DNA from: Streptomyces lateritius
GTDB lineage: Bacteria > Actinomycetota > Actinomycetes > Streptomycetales > Streptomycetaceae
DNA: 34,020 bases
Direction: 5' to 3'
Assembly: GCF_014649715.1 (NCBI RefSeq)
Contig: NZ_BMTO01000012.1
Coordinates: 89,617 to 123,636, forward strand
Each line of letters starts with the position of its first letter. The stretch's first letter is position 1. Positions 1 through 8,088 of this stretch are shown one piece after another. Position numbers and translations under genes: made by a program. The notes under the pieces were generated by a model. The model saw nothing but the letters and a program-made list of their open reading frames with translations, searched no databases and had not been told where the DNA came from.

Positions 1-309
1 GCCGGAGACGGTGCCGTTGTTGACGTTGGCCTGCAGGTAGTCGCTGCCGGCGCCGCCGCGTACGGCGGCGCCTTGCGCGACGGTGCCGGTGACGACGATG
101 TAGTCGCTGCCGCCGAGACCGTCGACCGAGTGCGCCGACGGGATCGACGTACATCGGATGTAGTCGCTGCCGGCCGTGCCGGTCAGGTTGGTGGCGGTGC
201 GGGGGATGCCGTTGACCGTGCAGGTCACGGCGTGGGCGGGGGTGCTCAGAGCGAGCGGGGTGACGATGAGTGAAGCGGCGCAGAGCGCTCGCACGGCGTG
301 TCGGATCAT
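1..309 (-). CDS. Secreted protein with RTX-like GSDY repeats (partial, 3' end outside window)
   Basis: The reading frame opens at ATG 309 and is still open at base 1, so 103 codons are visible and the C-terminus is missing. The first ~29 residues form a Sec signal peptide: a basic start (MIRHAVRA), a hydrophobic core, and an AHA cleavage site. Three short repeats follow (GTAGSDYI, GLGGSDYI, GAGSDYL), spaced 20-30 residues apart. They resemble degenerate hemolysin-type calcium-binding (GGxGxD) turns of extracellular beta-roll proteins. Two cysteines lie in the first 50 mature residues. I see no clear Shine-Dalgarno sequence before the ATG. Secretion is well supported. The beta-roll is an inference from few repeats, and nothing shows that it is a toxin. 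Confidence 0.75.
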   Translation of the reverse strand, partial: MIRHAVRALCAASLIVTPLALSTPAHAVTCTVNGIPRTATNLTGTAGSDYIRCTSIPSAHSVDGLGGSDYIVVTGTVAQGAAVRGGAGSDYLQANVNNGTVSG

Positions 310-375
310 GCGATCAGTGACGCACGGTGAAAGATGGCTCGCAAACCGTCACCGCGCGTCGCTGCTCCGCCCGGG

Positions 376-1749
376 TCAGTCCGCCGAACGAACGGCTGCC
401 AGCGCCTTCCGCGCCGCCACCAGGACTGGGTCCCACACCGGTGAGAACGGCGGCGCGTACCCCAGATCCAGCGCCGTCATCTGCTCCACCGTCATCCCCG
501 CCGTCAGCGCCACGGCCGCGATGTCCACCCGCTTCGCCGCGCCCTCCCGACCGACGATCTGCACGCCGAGCAGCCGGCCCGTACGGCGCTCCGCCAGCAT
601 CTTCACCGTCATCGGAGCCGCGCCCGGGTAGTAGCCCGCCCGGCTGGTCGACTCCACCGTCACCGTCACGTACGCGAGACCGACCTCGCGGGCGTCCTTC
701 TCGCGCAGCCCCGTCCGGGCGATCTCCAGCGCGCACACCTTCGACACCGCCGTACCGACCACGCCCGGGAACGTGGCGTAGCCGCCACCGACGTTCGCGC
801 CGATGACCTGCCCGTGCTTGTTGGCGTGTGTGCCCAGCGCGATGTGGCGCTCGCGGCCCGAGACCAGGTCGAGGACCTCCACGCAGTCCCCGCCCGCCCA
901 GATGTTCTCGTGACCCCGCACCCGCATCGCGAGATCTGTCAGCAGCCCCCCGTGCACCCCCAGCGGCAGTCCGGCCGCCCGTGCCAGACCCGTCTCCGGC
1001 ACCACGCCCGTCCCGAGGACCACCACGTCCGCCGGGTACTCGGCGTCGTCCGTCGCCACCGCCCGGACCCGGCCGGCGTCACCCGTGAGGATCTTGGTGA
1101 CCGCCGCGCCGCCGACCGTCGTGATGCCGAGCCCGTCCATCGCCCGGTGCACCAGCCGGCCCATGTCCGGGTCGAGCGTCGCCATCGGCTGCTCGCTCCG
1201 GTTGAGGACGGTCACCTCGTAGCCCCGGTTCAGCAGCGCCTCGGCCATCTCGACGCCGATGTAGCCGGCGCCCACGACCACCGCGCGCCGGCCCTTCGTA
1301 CGGTCCAGCGAGTCGAGCAGTGCCTGCCCGTCGTCCAGGGTCTGCACCCCGTGCACCCCCGGGGCGTCGATCCCCGGCAGCGGCGGCCGCAGCGGACGCG
1401 CCCCGGTCGCGATCACCAGCTTGTCGTAGCCGGTCCACGCCTCCTCGCCCGACTCCAGGTCGCGGGTACGGACCCGCTGACCGTCGACGTCCAGCTCGGT
1501 GACCTCGGTCCGCATCCGCAGATCGATGTCCCGCTCCCGGTGCTCCTCGGGGGTGCGGGCGATCAGCTCGTCGCGTTCGGCGACGTCGCCGCCGACCCAG
1601 TACGGAATGCCGCAGGCCGAGAACGAGGCGAAGTGGCCGCGTTCGAAGGCGACGATCTCCAGTTCTCCGGGCTTCTTGAGCCGGCGTGCCTGCGACGCGG
1701 CGGACATGCCCGCCGCGTCGCCGCCGATGACCACCAGTCGTTCACTCAT
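376..1749 (-). CDS. FAD-dependent pyridine nucleotide-disulfide oxidoreductase, CoA-disulfide reductase type
   Basis: This 457-residue flavoprotein has the full CoA-disulfide reductase/NADH oxidase layout. The N-terminal FAD dinucleotide motif GGDAAG is at residues 9-14. A single redox cysteine sits in SACGIPYW (Cys46), in the place of the Cys43 that forms a mixed disulfide with CoA in characterised enzymes. ATGAR is at 114-118, the NAD(P)H motif GAGYIG at 160-165 and the second FAD motif AGGD at 285-288. A C-terminal dimerisation domain from about 330 carries a GYYPGA motif. It should be a cytosolic reductase of CoA disulfide, a polysulfide or oxygen; the sequence does not settle the substrate. 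Start ATG 1749 gives the expected N-terminus. The DUF4349 gene lies 27 nt upstream on the same strand, so co-transcription is possible. Confidence 0.9.
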   Translation of the reverse strand: MSERLVVIGGDAAGMSAASQARRLKKPGELEIVAFERGHFASFSACGIPYWVGGDVAERDELIARTPEEHRERDIDLRMRTEVTELDVDGQRVRTRDLESGEEAWTGYDKLVIATGARPLRPPLPGIDAPGVHGVQTLDDGQALLDSLDRTKGRRAVVVGAGYIGVEMAEALLNRGYEVTVLNRSEQPMATLDPDMGRLVHRAMDGLGITTVGGAAVTKILTGDAGRVRAVATDDAEYPADVVVLGTGVVPETGLARAAGLPLGVHGGLLTDLAMRVRGHENIWAGGDCVEVLDLVSGRERHIALGTHANKHGQVIGANVGGGYATFPGVVGTAVSKVCALEIARTGLREKDAREVGLAYVTVTVESTSRAGYYPGAAPMTVKMLAERRTGRLLGVQIVGREGAAKRVDIAAVALTAGMTVEQMTALDLGYAPPFSPVWDPVLVAARKALAAVRSAD

Positions 1750-1776
1750 ACGAACACGCTACGTCCCGGCGGTCGT

Positions 1777-2778
1777 TCAGTCCTGCCGCCGGCCCGAGGA
1801 TGCGTCAGGTCCCGAAGCGGGTGCCGGGACCGGCGCCGGGGCCGGGGCCGGTGCCGGGGATGTGCCAGGCGGGACGGAGGCGGCAGGGGTGCGGCGCGTC
1901 AGGCGCGGCCGGAGCAGCCACCGCCACACCGCGTACAGGGCCACGACCAGCGCGAGCCACGGCGCGACCGCCGCCAGCACGATCGCCACCCACGCGAGCG
2001 CCGTCACCAGAGCGTTCCAGCCACCTGCGAGCGCGTCCAGGAAGCCGGGGCGGTCCTCCTTCTCCGCCGGCTTCTCCGTCTTCTTCTCGGTCAGTTCGAG
2101 GGTGATCGTCGACAGGGACGTACGGTCCTTCAGTGAGGCCTGCTGGGCCAGCAGCGACTCCAGGTCCGCCTGACGGCGGCTCAGCTCGCCCTCCAGCGTG
2201 ACCACGTCGTCGAGCTTCGTGGCCCGGTCCATCAGCGCCCGTACCCGCGCGACGCTCGCCCGCTGGGTGGCGATCCGGCTCTCCACGTCGACCACCTGCT
2301 CGGTGACGTCCTTGGCCTCCGCCTTGCGGGACAGGAGCTTGCCGGTGCCCGCAAGCTCCGCGAGGACCGACTCGTACCGCTCCTGCGGCACCCGCAGCAC
2401 GACCCGGGAGGTGACGTGCGTGTCGTCGACCCGCTCGGTCGATTCGTCGGCGATCTGCCCGCCCGCGCCCTGAGTGACCCGGCGGGCGGTGGCCAGCGCC
2501 TTGGAGGCGTCCTTGACCTCCACGAAGACCTCGGCGGTACGGACGACGTGCTGCCGGGGCGCGGCGGGCTTCTTGGCGTCGGCGCCCGTGCCCGTCCCCG
2601 GGGTCTTCGCGTCCGGCGCCGCCTGTTCGTACCCTCTGTCGGCCGCGCCCCCGGCGCCCTTGGTGTCGCTCAGGCCCTCTTGTGCGCTGCTGATGTCGCC
2701 GCTGTCCGACGCTCCGCAGCCGGCCAGCGCCAGCGAGGCCGTCAGCAGCGCCACGGCCGCCATTCGCGCTCCGCGCAT
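1777..2778 (-). CDS. DUF4349 domain-containing lipoprotein
   Basis: A 333-residue predicted lipoprotein. The type II signal peptide ends in the lipobox LAGC (Cys21) and is followed by a Gly/Ala/Asp-rich spacer. The DUF4349 region (about 75-240) has beta-strand motifs (VVRTAEVFVEV, SRVVLRVP) followed by a long coiled-coil helix with regular Arg/Asp/Glu-Leu spacing (about 165-225). A hydrophobic segment of ~35 residues then forms one or two membrane helices, ending in an Arg-rich and Pro/Ala-rich tail. Members of this family are surface-anchored proteins of unknown function. A GGGGGGA Shine-Dalgarno sequence lies shortly before ATG 2778. The gene diverges from hemY. Confidence 0.88.
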   Translation of the reverse strand: MRGARMAAVALLTASLALAGCGASDSGDISSAQEGLSDTKGAGGAADRGYEQAAPDAKTPGTGTGADAKKPAAPRQHVVRTAEVFVEVKDASKALATARRVTQGAGGQIADESTERVDDTHVTSRVVLRVPQERYESVLAELAGTGKLLSRKAEAKDVTEQVVDVESRIATQRASVARVRALMDRATKLDDVVTLEGELSRRQADLESLLAQQASLKDRTSLSTITLELTEKKTEKPAEKEDRPGFLDALAGGWNALVTALAWVAIVLAAVAPWLALVVALYAVWRWLLRPRLTRRTPAASVPPGTSPAPAPAPAPVPAPASGPDASSGRRQD

Positions 2779-2905
2779 GTGGATCCCCCCGGGGGTGGTG
2801 GTGAGTGTTGACGGTTCGACGTGCGGGAGGGGGGTGCGGGTTGCCCCCGGGCGATAGCGAAGCGGTCACGTTCTGGCCTCGGAACGGGTTTGAGAGAGTG
2901 GAGCC

Positions 2906-4453
2906 ATGAACGCGGACACCACCGGGGCATCCGGGCAGGCATCGAGGCGGACCCCGGCCACGCCGGCACACGTCGTCGTCGTCGGAGGCGGGATCGCCGG
3001 ACTCGCCACCGCCCACCGGCTGACCTCGGCCGGCGTGCGGGTGACGCTGCTCGAAGGCGGCGGCCGGCTCGGCGGCAAGCTGCTCGCCGGAGAGATCGCC
3101 GGCGCGCCCGTCGACCTCGGCGCGGAATCGCTGCTCGCCCGCCGCCCCGAGGCGGTCGCGCTGGCGGGGGCCGTCGGCCTCGGTGACCGGCTCCAGGCCC
3201 CGGCCACCACCACCGCCTCCGTCTGGTCGCGCGGCACGCTGATCCCGATGCCCAAGGGCCACGTGATGGGCGTCCCCGCCGACGGCGGAGCGGTCGGCGG
3301 ACTCCTCTCCGACCAGGGCGTGCGCCGGGTCGGGCAGGACCGCGAACTTCCCCCGACGGAGATCGGCGACGACATCGCCATCGGCGCCTACGTCGCCGAC
3401 CGGATGGGCCACGAGGTCGTCGACCGGCTCGTGGAGCCGCTGCTCGGCGGGGTGTACGCCGGTGACGCGTACCGGATCTCCATGCGGGCCGCCGTCCCCA
3501 AGCTCTTCGAGGCCGCTTGTGTCCACCCGACGCTCACCGCCGCCGTCCGCGCCGTCCAGCAGGCCGGCGCGGCGACCCCCGCCGACGCCGCCGGTGCGGC
3601 CACCGGCCTCGGCGGCTCGGCGTTCATGGGCATCGAGGGCGGGATCGGCACCCTGCCCGGCGCCGTCGCGGACGCCATCCGCGCCGCGGGCGGCGAGATC
3701 CTCACCCACGCCCCGGTCACAGGGCTCCGCCGCGTCGCGTCGCCCGACGGCCCGGGGGCCGCTGCCGCGACACGTACGCGCTGGCAGGTCGTCACACCCG
3801 GCCGGACGCTCCTCGCCGACGGTGTCGTGGTCGCCACCCCCGCCTGGTCCGCCGCCGAGCTGCTCGCCGAGGAGGTACCGGCCGCCTCCGCCGAGCTCGA
3901 CGCTGTCGAGTACGCCTCGATGGCCCTGGTCACCCTCGCCTTCCGGCGCTCCGACATCCAGGAGCTGCCCGGGTCCGGGTTCCTCGTGCCGCCCGTCGAC
4001 GGACACACCATCAAGGCGTCCACGTTCTCCAGCCAGAAGTGGCGGTGGGTGACGGACGCCGCCCCCGACCTCTTCGTGCTGCGCACCTCCGTCGGCCGCT
4101 ACGGCGAGGAGGAGCAGGTCCACCGTGACGACGCCGACCTGGTGGAGGTGTCGCTGAAGGACCTCGGCGCGGCCACCGGACTGACCGCCCGGCCTGTCGC
4201 CACCACCGTCACCCGCTGGATCGACGGCCTCCCGCAGTACCCCGTCGGTCATCTCGCCCGGGTCGCCCGCCTCCGCGCGGCCGTCGCCGCCGTGCCCGGG
4301 CTGCGCCTCGCCGGGGCGGTGTACGACGGCGTCGGCATCCCCGCCTGTGTCGCCTCCGCCCACCGCGCCGCCGACGAGATCGCGAAGGAGATCGCGGACG
4401 AGATCATCGCCACGTCGAAAACGGTGGACCCTGGTGCGGGGCACTGTCCGTGA
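2906..4453 (+). CDS. hemY: Coproporphyrinogen III oxidase (protoporphyrinogen oxidase family)
   Basis: A 515-residue FAD-dependent oxidase of the HemY/CgoX family. In actinobacteria this enzyme oxidises coproporphyrinogen III to coproporphyrin III in the coproporphyrin-dependent heme pathway. The FAD motif VVGGGIAGLATA lies near residues 25-36, followed by the conserved stretch LLEGGGRLGGKL and VDLGAESLLARRPEA. The C-terminal FAD-binding signature (AVYDGVGIPACVASAHRAAD) is intact at about 480-500. The N-terminus carries ~20 extra low-complexity residues before the first strand. A GGAG Shine-Dalgarno sequence precedes ATG 2906. hemQ, the next enzyme but one in the same route, follows with a 17-nt gap (or a 4-nt overlap if its upstream GTG is used). 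That pairing supports the coproporphyrin rather than the protoporphyrin assignment. Confidence 0.95.
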   Translation: MNADTTGASGQASRRTPATPAHVVVVGGGIAGLATAHRLTSAGVRVTLLEGGGRLGGKLLAGEIAGAPVDLGAESLLARRPEAVALAGAVGLGDRLQAPATTTASVWSRGTLIPMPKGHVMGVPADGGAVGGLLSDQGVRRVGQDRELPPTEIGDDIAIGAYVADRMGHEVVDRLVEPLLGGVYAGDAYRISMRAAVPKLFEAACVHPTLTAAVRAVQQAGAATPADAAGAATGLGGSAFMGIEGGIGTLPGAVADAIRAAGGEILTHAPVTGLRRVASPDGPGAAAATRTRWQVVTPGRTLLADGVVVATPAWSAAELLAEEVPAASAELDAVEYASMALVTLAFRRSDIQELPGSGFLVPPVDGHTIKASTFSSQKWRWVTDAAPDLFVLRTSVGRYGEEEQVHRDDADLVEVSLKDLGAATGLTARPVATTVTRWIDGLPQYPVGHLARVARLRAAVAAVPGLRLAGAVYDGVGIPACVASAHRAADEIAKEIADEIIATSKTVDPGAGHCP

Positions 4454-4470
4454 CGGGCGAGAATAGGCGT

Positions 4471-5184
4471 ATGAGTGCGCCCGAAAAGATCCCGAACGCC
4501 GGTAAGAAGGCGAAGGACCTCAACGAGGTCATCCGCTACACCCTGTGGTCCGTGTTCAAGCTGCGCGACAACCTGCCCGAGGACCGCGCCGGCTACGCCG
4601 AAGAGGTGCAGGACCTTTTCGACCAGCTCGCGGCCAAGGACATCACCATCCGTGGCACGTACGACCTCTCCGGTCTGCGCGCCGACGCCGATGTCATGAT
4701 CTGGTGGCACGCCGAGACGAGCGACGAGCTCCAGGAGGCGTACAACCTCTTCCGCCGCACCAAGCTGGGCCGCGCCCTCCTGCCGGTCTGGTCGAACATG
4801 GCGCTGCACCGCCCCGCCGAGTTCAACAAGTCGCACATCCCGGCCTTCCTGGCCGACGAGACGCCCCGCGACTACGTGAGCGTCTACCCCTTCGTGCGCT
4901 CCTACGACTGGTACCTGCTCCCGGACGAGGACCGCCGCCGCATGCTCGCCGACCACGGCAAGATGGCGCGGGGCTTCCCCGACGTCCGCGCCAACACGGT
5001 CGCCTCGTTCTCGCTCGGCGACTACGAGTGGATCCTCGCCTTCGAGGCCGACGAGCTGCACCGCATCGTCGACCTCATGCGTCACCTGCGCGCGTCCGAG
5101 GCGCGGATGCACGTCCGCGAGGAGGTCCCGTTCTACACCGGCCGCCGCCGCTCCGTCGCGGAGCTCGTGTCCGGCCTGGCCTGA
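4471..5184 (+). CDS. hemQ: Coproheme decarboxylase (chlorite-dismutase family)
   Basis: A 237-residue actinobacterial HemQ/ChdC. It converts iron-coproporphyrin III (coproheme) to heme b by two peroxide-dependent decarboxylations, the last step of the heme pathway in Gram-positive bacteria. The chlorite-dismutase-like fold is recognisable. KSHIPAF contains the distal histidine typical of the actinobacterial clade. VYPFVRSYDWY holds the tyrosine that becomes the radical site, and MLADHGKMARGF supplies the proximal heme-ligand histidine. I chose ATG 4471 because MSAPEKIPNAGKK is the usual start of Streptomyces HemQ. An in-frame GTG at 4450 overlaps the hemY stop (GTGA), so ribosome re-initiation from hemY is possible either way. 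It is the last gene of the hemY-hemQ unit. Confidence 0.95.
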   Translation: MSAPEKIPNAGKKAKDLNEVIRYTLWSVFKLRDNLPEDRAGYAEEVQDLFDQLAAKDITIRGTYDLSGLRADADVMIWWHAETSDELQEAYNLFRRTKLGRALLPVWSNMALHRPAEFNKSHIPAFLADETPRDYVSVYPFVRSYDWYLLPDEDRRRMLADHGKMARGFPDVRANTVASFSLGDYEWILAFEADELHRIVDLMRHLRASEARMHVREEVPFYTGRRRSVAELVSGLA

Positions 5185-5185
5185 C

Positions 5186-5275
5186 GGCCGTACGGACAGG
5201 CCGTACGGACCGGCCGGCTCAACAGGCCGTACGGACAGGCGGCTGAACCGGTCGTCCGAACCGGCCGTACGAACC
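5186..5275. repeat. Four imperfect copies of GGCCGTACGGAC downstream of hemQ
   Basis: Directly after the hemQ stop there are three copies of GGCCGTACGGACMGG (5186-5200, 5199-5213, 5225-5239) and a fourth diverged copy GGCCGTACGAACC (5263-5275). Each unit contains the self-complementary core CCGTACGG, so copies can pair with each other in several registers. The block fills most of the space between two converging genes. Confidence 0.7.
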
Positions 5276-5282
5276 TGGTGAC

Positions 5283-5303
5283 GGCCCGGCGCCCAGCCGG
5301 GCC
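5283..5303. terminator. Bidirectional hairpin between hemQ and the aminopeptidase gene
   Basis: A perfect 8-bp stem (GGCCCGGC / GCCGGGCC) encloses a 5-nt loop. It lies between the 3' ends of two convergent genes, 21 nt from the minus-strand stop. There is no U-tract, which is usual for Streptomyces terminators. Confidence 0.65.
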
Positions 5304-5324
5304 CTCACCCCTTGACCCGGAAGA

Positions 5325-6935
5325 TCAGACGGTGGGCGGGAGCTCCGTCCGCCGCTCCAGCGACACCGGGTCCGGCTCCGGGTGCGGCGCGCACGACGCG
5401 CGCCGCACCGGCGTCTTTCCGGGGACCGCACCCGTGAGCAGGTACTTCTCCAGGTGCCCGTTGACGCAGGCGTTCGCCCCGCCGCCGATGCCGTGCGTAC
5501 CGGCGTCGCGCTCGGTCACCAGGGCCGCCCCCCACAGCCTGCGCTGCAGCTCGAGCGCCCCTTCGTACGGGGTGGCCGCGTCCCGCTCGGCGGCCAGGAT
5601 CAGCACCGGCGGCAGCACACCGGCCGCGGTCCGCACGTCCAGTGGCTTCTGCCGAGGCGCCTTCCAGTAGGCGCAGGGGAGATTCATCCAGGCGTTGTCC
5701 CACGTCGCGAACGGGGCGATCTCGGCGATCCGGGTGTTGTCCCGGCCCCAGACGGCGAAGTCCTCCGGCCAGGGAGCGTCGTTGCACTCCACCGCCGTGT
5801 AGACGGCCCTCCCGTCGGCCTCCTCGGCGAACCCCTCCTCCTTCGGCGCCGCCTGCTCGATCAGCGGCTTCGGGTCCCCTTTCAGATAGCGGGAGAGCGC
5901 GGTGGCCCGCGGGGCCCAGAAACGGTCGTGGTACCCGGTCCGGAGCATCGCCGCGTGCAACTGCCCGGGGCCCACCGTGCCGCCCGCGGGCCGCGCCGCG
6001 AGTTCGACGCGGACCTTCTCGTAACTCTCCCTCACCTCCTCCGCGGTGTTTCCGAGGCCGTACACCTTGTGGTGCTTGGCGGCCCAGGTGCGGAAGTCGG
6101 CCCAGCGGCGCTCGAAGGCGAGCGACTGGTCGAGGTTGTTGACGTACCAGATCTGCCGCGGCGCGGGATGGGCCGGGGAGTCGAAGACCATCCGGCGCAC
6201 CCGCTGCGGGAAGAGCGTCGCGTACAGCGCGCCGAAGTAGGTGCCGTACGAGGCGCCCATGTACGTCAGTCTCGGCTCGCCGAGGGCGGCCCGCAGCACT
6301 TCGAGGTCGCGTGCGTTGTTGAGCGAGTGGTAGTGCCGCAGGGCCGCGCCGGTGCGCTGGGCGCAGCCCTGCGCGTACGTCTTCGCGCGGGCGATCCGCT
6401 CCTGCTTGAAGACCTCGGACGGCTCCGTGGGGGCGGGTGTCGGGCCCTTGGCGCGGTCGACGGGGTCCTGGCAGGAGACGGGGGCGGAGCGGCCCACCCC
6501 GCGCGGGGCGTAGCCGACCAGGTCGTACGCGGCCGCGATCCGCTTCCACGCGGGGAGTTTCGCGGCCGTCGGGAAGTACGTCGAGGAGGCGCCGGGGCCG
6601 CCCGGGTTGTAGACGAGCGCGCCCTGACGGCTGCCCGCCGGGCCCGAGGCCCTGACCCGGCTGACGGTGAGCGGGATCCGGGTCCCGTCGGGGTCCGCGT
6701 AGTCGAGGGGGACCCGGACCGTGCCGCACCGGACGGACTCCGGAAGCTTCTCCGCCGCCGGGCAGGCGGTGAAGTGGATGCCCTCGGCGGCGGCCCTGCG
6801 GGCGGCGAGCAGGGTGCCGCGCTCCTCGGCGGGCGGGGCGTCGAGGGCGGCGGTGGGGGGTGCGGCGGCGAGCGAGCCGGCGAGTGAGGACAGCACCAGC
6901 GACCCGGCGGCCCCGAACAGCGCGAGCGCTCTCAT
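5325..6935 (-). CDS. Secreted tripeptidyl aminopeptidase-like alpha/beta hydrolase
   Basis: A 536-residue exported serine hydrolase of the Streptomyces Tap/SlpD/SlpE type. It probably removes short peptides from the N-termini of extracellular proteins. ATG 6935 was chosen over an upstream in-frame start because it has a strong Shine-Dalgarno (GAAGGGAAG) and opens directly into a signal peptide (hydrophobic core 2-22, Ala-rich cleavage region 23-30). The oxyanion-side motif is NPGGPGAS (110-117). The nucleophile elbow GASYG holds Ser229, and Asp452 (ERDAATP) and His481 (GTHGIGG) complete the catalytic triad. The C-terminal TAP-like domain carries three cysteines. The gene follows the TIGR04222 gene after a hairpin at 7016-7034, so it probably has its own promoter. 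Confidence 0.9.
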   Translation of the reverse strand: MRALALFGAAGSLVLSSLAGSLAAAPPTAALDAPPAEERGTLLAARRAAAEGIHFTACPAAEKLPESVRCGTVRVPLDYADPDGTRIPLTVSRVRASGPAGSRQGALVYNPGGPGASSTYFPTAAKLPAWKRIAAAYDLVGYAPRGVGRSAPVSCQDPVDRAKGPTPAPTEPSEVFKQERIARAKTYAQGCAQRTGAALRHYHSLNNARDLEVLRAALGEPRLTYMGASYGTYFGALYATLFPQRVRRMVFDSPAHPAPRQIWYVNNLDQSLAFERRWADFRTWAAKHHKVYGLGNTAEEVRESYEKVRVELAARPAGGTVGPGQLHAAMLRTGYHDRFWAPRATALSRYLKGDPKPLIEQAAPKEEGFAEEADGRAVYTAVECNDAPWPEDFAVWGRDNTRIAEIAPFATWDNAWMNLPCAYWKAPRQKPLDVRTAAGVLPPVLILAAERDAATPYEGALELQRRLWGAALVTERDAGTHGIGGGANACVNGHLEKYLLTGAVPGKTPVRRASCAPHPEPDPVSLERRTELPPTV

Positions 6936-7015
6936 CGCCACTTCCCTTCGTACGCGGACGGACGGAGGGATCGTCGGCACGGGCGCCCCACTCGCACAAG
7001 GACCGCCGGGGGGTG

Positions 7016-7034
7016 TCGGGGGCAATGCCCCCGA
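7016..7034. terminator. Hairpin ending the MNIO-TIGR04222 operon
   Basis: A perfect 8-bp inverted repeat TCGGGGGC / GCCCCCGA with a 3-nt loop (AAT). It starts 7 nt after the stop of the TIGR04222 gene in its direction of transcription. This is a good position for a terminator that separates the operon from the aminopeptidase gene. Confidence 0.7.
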
Positions 7035-7040
7035 TGGCCG

Positions 7041-8081
7041 TCAGAAGCTGGAGCTCGAACTGGAACAGCTCGACCCACTGCTGCTGGAACAGGAGCTTCC
7101 GCTGGACCCGCTGGACCCGCTGGACCCGCCCGAGCAGCTCGACCCGCCGGAGCCCGAACAGCTGGAGCCGCCGCCGGAACAGGAGCCTGCGGAGCAGCCG
7201 CCCCCGCCCCCACAGCCGCCTCCGCCGCTCCCGCCGCCCGCACCGGCCGCGCACCAGACGGTGACCAGACCGGCGGTGTCGTCCGTGTACGCGGGCGTGT
7301 ACGGGGCCTGGACACCGCCACCGCCCCGGCGCCGGGGCGCGTACACGCGGGCCGCCGCCAGCAGCTGCTCCCGCAGGATCGGGTCCGGCAGGGCGCGCAG
7401 CCCGTGCAGGGCGACCAGATGGCCCGCGTCGGCGAGATGGCCGTACGCCCGCCCGTACGCGGCGACGGCGCGGCGGCCCGCCGGGGTGACCCGGCCTGAG
7501 GCGATCGAGCCGCACACCACGGCGGTGATGCCGGCGCCCGCCAGTGCGGGAAGCACCTTGAAGACGAAGGGGAGGGGAAGGTCGGCGGCGTCCGCCCGCG
7601 CGAGGTCGACGACCGTGAGGACGAGGCAGACCGGGACCAGCAGGATGCAGGCGACGCCCAGGGCCGCGCTCCGGCGGACCGCCGAGCGGCGGGCGGAGGG
7701 CGTGACGATGAGCCCGCGCGCCGCGAGCGCGTCACCGACCTCCTGGACGGCCGGATGCCGCATGACCGTCATGCGGAGGTGGTGCAGCGCGCCGTGCGGG
7801 GCGGCCGCGTGGACCTGGAGGACGGCGCGTTCGACGGGGTCGTGGGCCGTCGGGCGCAGGACGGCCACGATGCCGGGGCCGCCGATCGCGATCCGGCCGT
7901 CCGCCTGGAGCGTGGCGAGGGCGGCGTCGACGACCCGGGCGGGGCCGCCGTTCAGGAAGGCCGCCTCGTGGCGGTCATGGACGGGTCCGCCGGCGCCGGC
8001 GCGGGTCCGGGACACCTTGATGATCAGGAGGACGGCGCAGGTGGCGGCGGCCAGGTGGAGGGCGATGGCGAGTGCGTTCAT
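7041..8081 (-). CDS. TIGR04222-type membrane protein with Cys/Ser/Gly-rich C-terminal tail
   Basis: A 346-residue membrane protein. There is an N-terminal helix at about 5-22 and two more at about 138-158 and 173-193. The soluble stretches carry family hallmarks (FLNGGPARVVDAALATL near 42-58, HPAVQEVGDALAARGL near 109-124, RVTPAGRRAV near 197-206, LPDPILREQLL near 231-241). From residue 277 to the end the composition collapses to Gly, Ser and Ala, with cysteines at 277, 290, 296, 301, 308, 316, 331 and 339 and a terminal Phe. TIGR04222 proteins are known for such a low-complexity tail; no function is established. ATG 8081 has the strong Shine-Dalgarno GAAGGTGAAGG and lies 7 nt after the stop of the MNIO gene, so the pair is co-translated. 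I infer that the tail is a substrate of the neighbouring MNIO. Confidence 0.88.
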   Translation of the reverse strand: MNALAIALHLAAATCAVLLIIKVSRTRAGAGGPVHDRHEAAFLNGGPARVVDAALATLQADGRIAIGGPGIVAVLRPTAHDPVERAVLQVHAAAPHGALHHLRMTVMRHPAVQEVGDALAARGLIVTPSARRSAVRRSAALGVACILLVPVCLVLTVVDLARADAADLPLPFVFKVLPALAGAGITAVVCGSIASGRVTPAGRRAVAAYGRAYGHLADAGHLVALHGLRALPDPILREQLLAAARVYAPRRRGGGGVQAPYTPAYTDDTAGLVTVWCAAGAGGGSGGGGCGGGGGCSAGSCSGGGSSCSGSGGSSCSGGSSGSSGSSGSSCSSSSGSSCSSSSSSF

Positions 8082-8088
8082 GCTTCCT

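Noticed and set aside
1..309. A hemolysin-type toxin at the left edge
   Set aside because: Only three degenerate GSDY turns are visible after a signal peptide; no toxin domain or type I secretion signal can be seen.
1805..4444. An 879-codon minus-strand open frame
   Set aside because: Mostly antisense to hemY and out of frame through the DUF4349 gene. The composition is typical of a high-GC shadow frame.
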